A stretch of 64,000 bases of DNA from Bacteroidales bacterium (GTDB taxonomy: Bacteria > Bacteroidota > Bacteroidia > Bacteroidales > UBA932): positions 1 to 64,000 of the forward strand of contig SUYP01000009.1 of assembly GCA_015060395.1 (NCBI GenBank). The letters are read 5' to 3'. How positions within the stretch are numbered: the stretch's first letter is position 1; every line of letters begins with the position of its first letter. The notes under the pieces are model-generated. The model was given only the letters and a program-made list of their open reading frames with translations, was not told where the DNA came from and searched no databases. Position numbers and translations under genes: made by a program. Positions 1 through 6,660 of this stretch are shown one piece after another.

Positions 1-27
1 GTGCTCTACCAACTGAGCTAGGGAAGC
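1..27 (-). tRNA. tRNA, 5' part only (cut by window edge)
   Basis: Read on the minus strand, this is a tRNA beginning: a 7-base acceptor strand GCTTCCC, then TA, then a D-arm of the form GCTC-AGTTGGTA-GAGC. The anticodon lies beyond the left edge, so the amino acid cannot be named. It follows tRNA-Lys after an 18-base spacer and is probably processed from the same transcript. Confidence 0.85.
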
Positions 28-45
28 AGTAATTTAAGAACTTTG

Positions 46-118
46 TGATTCGTTTGGGGCTCGAACCCAAGACCCCAACATTAAAAGTGTTGTGCTCTAC
101 CTACTGAGCTAACGAATC
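46..118 (-). tRNA. tRNA-Lys (anticodon TTT)
   Basis: The minus strand folds into a complete cloverleaf. The acceptor pairs GATTCGT with ACGAATC, the D-arm pairs GCTC with GAGC, the anticodon stem pairs CAACA with TGTTG around the loop CTTTTAA (anticodon TTT, Lys), and the T-arm pairs TTGGG with CCCAA around TTCGAGC. The discriminator base is A and no CCA follows, so CCA must be added after transcription. It is the first gene of a tandem tRNA unit. Confidence 0.95.
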
Positions 119-170
119 AATCCGTGGCCGTTTCGTGGGTCTCAAGTGAGTTCCTTTCGAATTGGGATTG

Positions 171-201
171 CAAAGGTACACTTTTTTTCCAAGGATGCAA
201 A
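171..201 (-). promoter_or_regulatory. Bacteroidota-type promoter for the tRNA operon
   Basis: On the minus strand the sequence reads TTTG (201-198), exactly 19 bases, then TACCTTTG (178-171). This is a perfect match to the Bacteroides primary-sigma consensus TTTG-N19-TAnnTTTG as I recall it. Transcription would start near 164, about 45 bases before tRNA-Lys. Confidence 0.8.
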
Positions 202-236
202 ACTTTTTTCACTTTTTTAGTAAAAGTTACTAAGCA

Positions 237-1310
237 TCATATTACATTTTCCAGTTCCCGTGCAATCACATCCGATGCAGAAGCGGCCCAACTACGGAAC
301 GAGTCGTCTGCTTTGAATGTCTCGGCAAAATCAAGAAGACGGCTCAGATCAAAACGGTCGCAAGAGACTCCGGCTCCGGAACGCACAGCATCAAATGCGT
401 TGATTTCCTGCTCGATATGGGACGGGACCATCAGGATCGGCTTACCCAGATACATTGCTTCACAGACAGACTCGAATCCTGCAGTACTGGCGTATGCCCG
501 GCATCCGGCCATCTGATGAAGAAATTCCTTATCATCAATAAGATAGAAACTCAATGTATCATCCACTTTATGAATCTTGCCGGCCTCCCAGTTATCCCAG
601 AAGAAGCGCAACGGGACCTGGGGATGGATTGAATGCCACTCACGGACATCTTTCGAGAAACCTGAATTGAGCATATAACCGTGTATATAGTCACCTTCCG
701 AAGGTGCCAGATCCAGGACTTCCCGGCGCAGGAGAGGCGGTACGACAATTATATTATGCTCATAATCAGGGGGCATTTCTCTGAAGGACAAGGCGAGATG
801 CTTGACAGAGCCCACTGAAGTGAGCTTCGAGAAGAAATCAAGAGCCATACTGCCAGGATATTTGTGACGCGGCAGCCCGAAATCCCGATGAAGAAACAGA
901 TACTGATGCCCGATGCTGACCATAGGCGTATCCATCTCATAAAAGAAATATGTCATTCCCGCAAGGAGCTCATAGAAATTCACCACCACATCAGCACCGC
1001 TTGAACGTATTTCATCCCTGATCATCTGCATAGAAGGATAATATTTATGCATATTGAAGGAATTGAAGAGTACGGTACTGACCATATTAGGCTTGCGGTT
1101 ATCAGCCGAAGGCATAAAGTTCATACTCTCGAACTGCTGCACATCAGCCTTCACACCCTGCAGAAAAAAAGTCGGCAGCTTTCGGCTCGGGCTCTTCCCG
1201 ACCAGAATCTTCACGACCTCGTGTCCCCTTTCACGGAGAAGCCCCTCAAGAGTCATAGCCTGGGTAAGATGCCCTCTTCCTTCTCCCTGAACTACAAAAA
1301 TATACCTCAT
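237..1310 (-). CDS. Glycosyltransferase of the GT28/MurG-like fold
   Basis: Predicted soluble glycosyltransferase of about 357 residues. The N-terminus has the GT-B style glycine-rich loop GEGRGHLTQA (about residues 9-18). The C-terminal half has a donor-site-like stretch (STAGFESVCEAMYLGKPIL) typical of MurG-like and Glyco_trans_1_3 proteins. The start is placed at 1310 because that ATG overlaps the stop of the upstream LpxH-like gene (ATGA), which suggests translational coupling; an upstream in-frame start at 1349 would lie inside that gene. The acceptor is unknown. Coupling to a lipid A type hydrolase suggests envelope glycolipid or lipopolysaccharide work, which is inference. Confidence 0.75.
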   Translation of the reverse strand: MRYIFVVQGEGRGHLTQAMTLEGLLRERGHEVVKILVGKSPSRKLPTFFLQGVKADVQQFESMNFMPSADNRKPNMVSTVLFNSFNMHKYYPSMQMIRDEIRSSGADVVVNFYELLAGMTYFFYEMDTPMVSIGHQYLFLHRDFGLPRHKYPGSMALDFFSKLTSVGSVKHLALSFREMPPDYEHNIIVVPPLLRREVLDLAPSEGDYIHGYMLNSGFSKDVREWHSIHPQVPLRFFWDNWEAGKIHKVDDTLSFYLIDDKEFLHQMAGCRAYASTAGFESVCEAMYLGKPILMVPSHIEQEINAFDAVRSGAGVSCDRFDLSRLLDFAETFKADDSFRSWAASASDVIARELENVI

Positions 1311-2056
1311 AACTCCTTGTACATCAATATCTTCCACTCCCCTGACCAATCTTCTGCCAGAGCCGACATAGTCTCAACCCAATCTCCGGAATTAAGATAA
1401 CGGATTCCGTCAATCATCCTGTCTTCAGGACGATGAATATGACCGCAGATAACTCCCTGACAGCCCTTGGTCCGTGCCATATCTGTCAGCATCTTGTCAA
1501 AATCCGAAGCATTGGATACAGCTTTCTTGACTTTGTTCTTGATGGCCTGCGAGAAAGAATAATAAGGCTTGCCCCTCCAGGACTGAAGACGGTTGTACAT
1601 AACATTGATCTTCAGAAGAAGATTATACATCACATCTCCCAGCTTGGCCATCCATTTCATATTGGAAGTGATGCTGTCAAAGACATCTCCGTGTGTGACA
1701 AAATACCTCAGTCCCCCGCTTTCCAGAATCATATCCTTCAAGATGCTGAGCTTGCCCATCGCCATTGGGATTATCTTATCCAGAAAATCATCGTGATTGC
1801 CACGAAGGAAGTAAACTTCGGTCCCGTGCTTTTCGACCATCTTCATTATGATACGGAAAAAACGCGAATGTTCGGCTCCCCAGAATGCATTGTCATCTTT
1901 CTGCAGCTGCCATCCGTCTATCGTATCACCATTGAAAATAAGTTTTTCACAATCTATCCGGGACAGGAAATCAGAAACTTCCGCCACTTTGGAAAACTCC
2001 GAACCCAGATGGATATCGGAAAGGACCACTGTCCTGTATCTTGTTCTTCCGTTCAT
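1307..2056 (-). CDS. LpxH-like UDP-2,3-diacylglucosamine pyrophosphatase family metallophosphoesterase
   Basis: Calcineurin-like metallophosphoesterase with the family's metal ligands in order: SDIHLG (about residues 13-18), FNGDTIDGW, RGNHDD, VTHGD and CGHIHRPED near the C-terminus. The length of about 249 residues fits LpxH/YbbF-type enzymes, which cleave UDP-2,3-diacylglucosamine to lipid X at the inner membrane face. In Bacteroidota similar proteins also occur beside glycosyltransferases, as here, so the exact substrate is not certain. I chose the ATG at 2056 over an in-frame TTG at 2062. Its stop overlaps the next gene's start by 4 bases. Confidence 0.8.
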   Translation of the reverse strand: MNGRTRYRTVVLSDIHLGSEFSKVAEVSDFLSRIDCEKLIFNGDTIDGWQLQKDDNAFWGAEHSRFFRIIMKMVEKHGTEVYFLRGNHDDFLDKIIPMAMGKLSILKDMILESGGLRYFVTHGDVFDSITSNMKWMAKLGDVMYNLLLKINVMYNRLQSWRGKPYYSFSQAIKNKVKKAVSNASDFDKMLTDMARTKGCQGVICGHIHRPEDRMIDGIRYLNSGDWVETMSALAEDWSGEWKILMYKEL

Positions 2057-2068
2057 ATACAAATAAAA

Positions 2069-2146
2069 ACCTTTACATCCTGTCGTATTCCTGCGACTGC
2101 CTTCAGGAATACGAATCCGATAGGGCGCGGAACAGGATGTAAAGGT
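2069..2146 (-). terminator. Large bulged hairpin, likely terminator of the 4090-2161 genes
   Basis: A 15-bp arm at 2069-2083 pairs with 2132-2146, and inside it a 10-bp arm at 2084-2093 pairs with 2104-2113. This leaves a 10-base loop and an 18-base bulge on one side. On the minus strand the hairpin is followed by a T-rich run (TTTTTATTT), as in an intrinsic terminator, and it sits just after the stop of the beta-barrel gene. Its size and regular arms also resemble a REP-type repeat. Confidence 0.65.
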
Positions 2147-2160
2147 AGAAATTATTTACG

Positions 2161-2772
2161 TCAGAAAGCAATTCCTAGCTTGAAACCGACATTATTCAGC
2201 CCTTTTATATCATAATTCTTGTTTCGGTTCGTCGAGTAACTGTAGTAGGCTGCGACCTGAAATCCGAAATCAGTCTTAGGGAACGGGAAGAATGTGAGGC
2301 CCACCTCCGGCGACATATAAAAGCCCCAATTATCGTCTCTGCTGACAAATGTTGACATATATGTGCTCTGAACAGAATATTCCGTACCGACCTTTGCCTC
2401 GATATATGGCTGTATCTCACTTCTCATAAGCCTGAAGCGCATCGTCATACCGAAAGGTACCTGGTAAAGCGAACGGTCAAGATCGGTGGTGAGGGCTGAC
2501 TTATCAGCGAATGTATAGGTCTGTCTCGGAATGTATCTGTTGTTCGTATTGAAACTTGCGAATCCTCCTACAGCGAACATTGGAGTAAGATAGTATCCTC
2601 CCTCGATGTAGGCGCCATAGCCGTTGCCTGCCTTCACGAAGTCGTTGGCTACCGAACCGTTATACTGCCATCCTCCGTTGATGTATTCCCTTTTACCCAT
2701 CTGGGCGCTGGCTTCTCCCGCCGTAAAGACAAGAGCGGCTGCAGCCAGCATTATGCATATCATTTTTTTCAT
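2161..2772 (-). CDS. Small outer-membrane beta-barrel protein
   Basis: About 203 residues. The start is at MKKMICIM (2772), which gives a clean signal peptide ending near GEASAQ; upstream in-frame sequence to 2919 lacks this character and overlaps the preceding gene. The mature part alternates polar and aromatic or hydrophobic residues with repeated glycine and tyrosine (for example YGAYIEGGYYLTPMFAVGGF) and ends in phenylalanine (GFKLGIAF), as outer-membrane barrels of the OmpW/porin-like DUF class do. It is last in a run with the DUF4136 and DUF4251 genes (spacing 23 bases). No specific function can be assigned. Confidence 0.75.
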   Translation of the reverse strand: MKKMICIMLAAAALVFTAGEASAQMGKREYINGGWQYNGSVANDFVKAGNGYGAYIEGGYYLTPMFAVGGFASFNTNNRYIPRQTYTFADKSALTTDLDRSLYQVPFGMTMRFRLMRSEIQPYIEAKVGTEYSVQSTYMSTFVSRDDNWGFYMSPEVGLTFFPFPKTDFGFQVAAYYSYSTNRNKNYDIKGLNNVGFKLGIAF

Positions 2773-2795
2773 ATCATATTCATCATTAAATGTTA

Positions 2796-3440
2796 TCATT
2801 TGCTCTGAGTGCGGGTCAGATATGCCGACTGTACAAAAGCCTGGTCTATAGCCGCTTCCATTCTCTTGATATCGCCCTGAAGACTGGCTCCCGCAGGTCC
2901 TCCGATATAAGAAGTCCAAAGGATTTCCAGAGGCTTGCCTGCTTCTTCCTCACCTGTAAGATTGACGATATCGGTCAGGAGAGCATTTGTCGTGTAGGTA
3001 TATGTCACAGGACGTGGATAGTAGAATCCGGTCCAGTTTCCCCAATAACCTGAAGGCCAGTATCCCGGATAGTCAAGCCACCAGTAAGGATCATCGTAGT
3101 ACTGTACATATCTTTCGGTCTTGATGACGTATGTCAGCTGTATTCCGAGATCAGCATCCGGATCGGATGGAGTATAGATGAATCCTCTCTTTTCCATATT
3201 GGTCCTGAAAGCCTGGATCAGCGCAAGGGCGTTGTTTGACTGGGAATACATCGGCTTGTCGCTCTGACCGATGACAAGCAGGCTGTCCGCAATGTCAAAG
3301 GTCTGGAACTGGGTGAAATTAACATCCTTGCCAGGTGATGTATATACAAGGTACTGATTATCGCCATCCTGTGGGTAAGGCTCCTTGTGGCAGGCAGCCA
3401 GAAGCATAACGGCTGCAGATATAAGTAGAATCTTCTTCAT
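2796..3440 (-). CDS. DUF4136 family lipoprotein
   Basis: 214 residues with a type II signal peptide: MKKILLISAAVMLLAAC, lipid-modified cysteine at residue 17. The body matches the DUF4136 pattern: a FQTFDIADS segment, a helix around the NMEKRGF region, PDADLGIQLTYVIKTER, then an aromatic-rich YYDDPYWWLDYPGYWPSGYWG stretch before the conserved core ending (LTGEEEAGKPLEILWTSYIGG). DUF4136 proteins are periplasm-facing lipoproteins of unknown role. Flanking DUF4251 and barrel genes on the same strand form a likely envelope operon. Confidence 0.85.
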   Translation of the reverse strand: MKKILLISAAVMLLAACHKEPYPQDGDNQYLVYTSPGKDVNFTQFQTFDIADSLLVIGQSDKPMYSQSNNALALIQAFRTNMEKRGFIYTPSDPDADLGIQLTYVIKTERYVQYYDDPYWWLDYPGYWPSGYWGNWTGFYYPRPVTYTYTTNALLTDIVNLTGEEEAGKPLEILWTSYIGGPAGASLQGDIKRMEAAIDQAFVQSAYLTRTQSK

Positions 3441-3460
3441 AATCTTTCTGTTTTATTGTT

Positions 3461-4090
3461 CTATAGTGAGTCTCCTTCAAATACATTTGAATTGTCGTAT
3501 GGGACAATGTCACCTGAAAGCCACACGGTATTTGAATTGAAATTCGGATATACTGTGGCAGATGCACGGTTCGAGTCCGGATACATATAGATCTCGACCT
3601 GAGCGTTTACGCCTATTCCCATTACATTCATAGAGAAGGTGGTACGTCCTTTATTGTCGGTTCTGACCTCCTGATCGGAAATCATACCTTCTACAGTTAC
3701 ACCTCCTACTCCGTTAGGACCTGAGGCGAAATTGCTCGGGGAAATCTGAATCACCGCCCTGTTGCCCTTGACAGAGATGAAGTTGGTTGATGAGTTGACA
3801 AATACAGTCTGCCCGTTCTTGAACTGTACATTATCAGCCTCGAGCACGAAGTCCTGATTGCGAAGAGCGGCCCGTGCCTGTACCGAAGCCAGCGAGTCAG
3901 CCAGTTCCTGGAGCTGACGATCTGCTGCAGAACGTGCTCTGAACTCGGCCATATCCCTATGCCAGTCGTTCACTGCCTTCTGCCTTTTCGTGGCACCGGT
4001 ATTGCGATTGTCTGTCTGTGCAGACGCGTCGGGGGCAATCGCTGAAAGCCCTGCGACAGCGACCATTAAGGTCAGCAAGATTCGTTTCAT
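3461..4090 (-). CDS. DUF4251 family exported protein
   Basis: About 209 residues with a Sec signal peptide ending near DASAQT. The central pattern, NQDFVLEADNVQFKNGQTV followed by NFISVKGNRAVIQISP, then a GGVTVEG strand and paired beta-strands, fits DUF4251, a Bacteroidota exported domain without known function. Two ATGs six bases apart (4096 and 4090) could be used; I chose 4090 because MKRIL is a normal signal start. It is the first gene of the leftward run to 2161. Confidence 0.8.
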   Translation of the reverse strand: MKRILLTLMVAVAGLSAIAPDASAQTDNRNTGATKRQKAVNDWHRDMAEFRARSAADRQLQELADSLASVQARAALRNQDFVLEADNVQFKNGQTVFVNSSTNFISVKGNRAVIQISPSNFASGPNGVGGVTVEGMISDQEVRTDNKGRTTFSMNVMGIGVNAQVEIYMYPDSNRASATVYPNFNSNTVWLSGDIVPYDNSNVFEGDSL

Positions 4091-4167
4091 ATACATATAT
4101 AATTTTTAATTTTTCAAAACCACCTAAAGCAAAGTGCAGGCCAAAAGGAAGGAAGGCCCATAAGACA

Positions 4168-4198
4168 TTTGCAATATCGTTAAGTTTTGCTATATTTG
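4168..4198 (+). promoter_or_regulatory. Bacteroidota-type promoter for the GH3 gene
   Basis: TTTG at 4168-4171, 19 bases, then TATATTTG at 4191-4198: a perfect match to TTTG-N19-TAnnTTTG. The predicted start of transcription lies about 35 bases before the GH3 ATG at 4238. Confidence 0.8.
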
Positions 4199-4237
4199 TT
4201 GATTGTACCATAAGCCAATAATTATTAACACCAAGAT

Positions 4238-6475
4238 ATGAAGAAGACAATCATCTTTTCCGCAGCTGCTCTTGTTCTGGCGGCCTGCGCAACACAGCCT
4301 AAGTTTGATGGTCCTGCCTATCTCAACCCGAATGCTCCTGTAGAGGAAAGGGTGGAGGATGCCCTCTCAAGAATGACTCTTGAAGAGAAGGTGGGTATGA
4401 CCACTGCACAGTCCAAATTCAGTTCACGAGGCGTTCCACGCCTTGGAATCCCTGAAGTATGGCACACAGACGGTCCTCACGGAATCCGTCCCGAAGTACT
4501 TTGGGATGAGTGGGATCAGGCAGGATGGACAAATGACTCCTGCACAGCTTTCCCTGCCCTTATCAACCTTGCAGCGACCTGGGACAAGGAAATGTCTATG
4601 TTATACGGTACCAGCATCGGAGAAGAGGCGCGTTACCGCAAGAAGGACATCCTCCTCGGACCTGGAGTGAACATCTGCCGTACCCCATACAATGGACGTA
4701 ACTTCGAGTATATGGGTGAGGATCCGTTCCTTGCCGGCCAGATGGTGGTGCCATACGTACAGGGCGTTCAGAAGAACGGTGTAGCAGCCTGCGTGAAGCA
4801 TTATGCTGTCAACAACCAGGAGTTCCAGCGTACACAGTCCAACTCTGTAGTTGATGACAGAACTCTCCACGAAATTTATCTGCCTGCTTTCAAGGCAGCT
4901 GTTCAGGAAGGTGATGCCTGGGCTATTATGGGCTCATACAACCTCTACAACGGCCAGTACAACTGTCACAATAAGAAACTCCTCTGCGACATCCTCAAGG
5001 GCGACTGGGGATTTGACGGCGTTGTAGTCAGCGACTGGGGCGGATGCCGTGACAGCGAAGAGGCTATTCTGAACGGACTCGACATCGAGATGGGTACCTG
5101 GACAAACGGTCTCACCGGAGCTGCCAGCGACAGCTACAGGAACTATCATATGGCAGATCCTTATCTCGAAGGTCTCAGAAGCGGCAAATATACTACCAAG
5201 GAACTTGATGACAAGGTACGCCGCATCCTCCGTACAATATTCCGTACAAGTATGCGTCCTGAACCTAATTACGGACGTTTCGTATGCCCTGAGCACTATC
5301 AGGCAGCAAGAGACATTTCAGCAGCTGGTGTCGTTCTCCTCAAGAATGACAACAACACCCTTCCTCTCAACGTACCGGAAGGTGGCAAGATTCTCCTTGT
5401 CGGTGAGAATGCCGTAAAGAAAATGGTTGTGGGCGGCGGAAGCTCGAACCTCAAGACCGCATACGAGGTGAATCCGCTCGAAGGTATCCAGAATGCGTAT
5501 GGCGACAAGGCTGAAATCGTATGGGTACGCGGATATGTCGGAGATATAACCAGGTCATACAACAGAGTTGACACAGGTCAGGATCTTTCTGACGACCGAA
5601 CTCCTGAAGTTCTCATCGCAGAGGCAGTAGAGGCTGCGAAGGATGCTGATTACGTCATTTTCGTGGGAGGTCTTAACAAGAGCCATCATCAGGATTGCGA
5701 GGGTGCTGACCGCATCCAGCTCGACCTTCCATACGCACAGGAGGATGTTATCAGAGCACTTGCAGAAGTTACTGACAACCTTGTGGTGGTAAACATTTCC
5801 GGCTCACCTGTATCAATGCCTTGGGCTGACGATGCAAATGCCATCGTTCAGGGCTGGTATGGTGGAACCGAGACTGGAAATGCTCTTGCTGATGTCCTTA
5901 CAGGAAAGGTAAATCCATCAGGAAGGCTTCCGTTCACAATCCCGTACAAGTACGAGGATGGTCCTATCAAGACAGAGCGTCAGTATCCTGGAATAAAGGA
6001 AGAAGGAAGCCCATATTGGCAGACTCACTATGACGAGGGAATATATGTAGGATACAGATGGTATGACACAAAGGAAATCCCTGTGCAGTTCCCATTCGGA
6101 CACGGACTCAGCTACACCACATTCGAATATGGCGATGCTAAGGCTGCAAAGGCGTCTATGACAGCTGACGGCAAGATGACCGTAACTGTAAATGTGAAGA
6201 ACACAGGTGAGCGCGAAGGTGCTGAAATCGTACAGCTCTACATCGCTGACCCGGTTGCCGGCATCGACCGTCCGGCAAAGGAACTCAAGGGATTTGAGAA
6301 GATTTGCCTCAAGCCAGGTGAAAGCAAGACCGTTTCATTCGAAATCGACTCTGCTGACCTCAGCTACTACAGCATAGAGGAGAACGGATGGAAGGCAGAA
6401 GCCGGTGAATTCCAGGCTCTTATCGGTCCTTCATCAGAGGATATCAGAGCAACTGCAAGTTTCGAACTCAAATAA
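4238..6475 (+). CDS. GH3 beta-glucosidase lipoprotein (BglX-like)
   Basis: 745 residues; hydrolyses terminal beta-linked glucose or a related sugar from oligosaccharides outside the inner membrane. The signal peptide ends at a lipobox with cysteine 17 (ALVLAAC). The GH3 N-terminal barrel has the substrate-site KHYAVNNQE (from about residue 187) and the catalytic nucleophile Asp266 in VVVSDWGG. The GH3 C-terminal alpha/beta domain follows, and a fibronectin III-like domain closes the protein (about residues 650-745), ending SFELK. The usual three-domain BglX length is kept. A consensus promoter lies just upstream. The last codons are duplicated 2.8 kb downstream (see 9254-9284). Confidence 0.93.
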   Translation: MKKTIIFSAAALVLAACATQPKFDGPAYLNPNAPVEERVEDALSRMTLEEKVGMTTAQSKFSSRGVPRLGIPEVWHTDGPHGIRPEVLWDEWDQAGWTNDSCTAFPALINLAATWDKEMSMLYGTSIGEEARYRKKDILLGPGVNICRTPYNGRNFEYMGEDPFLAGQMVVPYVQGVQKNGVAACVKHYAVNNQEFQRTQSNSVVDDRTLHEIYLPAFKAAVQEGDAWAIMGSYNLYNGQYNCHNKKLLCDILKGDWGFDGVVVSDWGGCRDSEEAILNGLDIEMGTWTNGLTGAASDSYRNYHMADPYLEGLRSGKYTTKELDDKVRRILRTIFRTSMRPEPNYGRFVCPEHYQAARDISAAGVVLLKNDNNTLPLNVPEGGKILLVGENAVKKMVVGGGSSNLKTAYEVNPLEGIQNAYGDKAEIVWVRGYVGDITRSYNRVDTGQDLSDDRTPEVLIAEAVEAAKDADYVIFVGGLNKSHHQDCEGADRIQLDLPYAQEDVIRALAEVTDNLVVVNISGSPVSMPWADDANAIVQGWYGGTETGNALADVLTGKVNPSGRLPFTIPYKYEDGPIKTERQYPGIKEEGSPYWQTHYDEGIYVGYRWYDTKEIPVQFPFGHGLSYTTFEYGDAKAAKASMTADGKMTVTVNVKNTGEREGAEIVQLYIADPVAGIDRPAKELKGFEKICLKPGESKTVSFEIDSADLSYYSIEENGWKAEAGEFQALIGPSSEDIRATASFELK

Positions 6476-6487
6476 GAAAATACCGGA
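6457..6487 (+). repeat. 31-bp direct repeat, copy 1 (end of GH3 gene)
   Basis: Covers the last codons and stop of the GH3 gene and the bases just after it. It is identical to 9254-9284 except for C6483, which is T9280. The two copies bracket the small ORF and the FISUMP lipoprotein. Confidence 0.9.
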
Positions 6488-6502
6488 TTCACTTAGATGA
6501 CG

Positions 6503-6527
6503 ACCGGCTGGAGTAATTTCGGCCGGT
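6503..6527 (+). terminator. Possible terminator after the GH3 gene
   Basis: ACCGGC (6503-6508) pairs with GCCGGT (6522-6527), extendable inward with wobble pairs, around a short loop, followed by ACTTTATAT. The T-run is poor, so some read-through into the small ORF is possible; I see no convincing promoter between here and 6542. Confidence 0.45.
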
Positions 6528-6541
6528 ACTTTATATAAATT

Positions 6542-6649
6542 ATGGAAAACAACTATACACACCCACTAATTAAGATAATAGAAATCATCCCTGAAGGAAT
6601 GATATGTTCCAGCAATGAAACATTGGAAGAAAACGAAGGAGAATGGTAA
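6542..6649 (+). CDS. 35-residue small protein upstream of the FISUMP lipoprotein
   Basis: Short ORF: ATG at 6542, TAA at 6647-6649. It begins MENNYTHPLIKIIEI and ends EENEGEW. The form (Lys/Asn/Tyr-rich start, a P-x-I-x-x-I/V-E-I strand, an MICSS-like middle, an acidic tail ending in Trp) resembles small hypothetical proteins I recall from Bacteroidales, often encoded next to surface lipoproteins. It has no signal peptide. The stop is 11 bases before the lipoprotein ATG at 6661, so the two are very likely co-transcribed. Function is unknown; it could be a leader peptide or a secreted or ribosomally made small protein. Confidence 0.6.
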   Translation: MENNYTHPLIKIIEIIPEGMICSSNETLEENEGEW

Positions 6650-6660
6650 TATAAAGAATT

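Noticed and set aside
124..516. Open frame of 130 residues on the plus strand
   Set aside because: It runs over the tRNA promoter and antisense to the glycosyltransferase gene and has no family features.
2773..2919. N-terminal extension of the beta-barrel gene
   Set aside because: The signal peptide begins at 2772; the extension overlaps the DUF4136 gene and lacks signal character.
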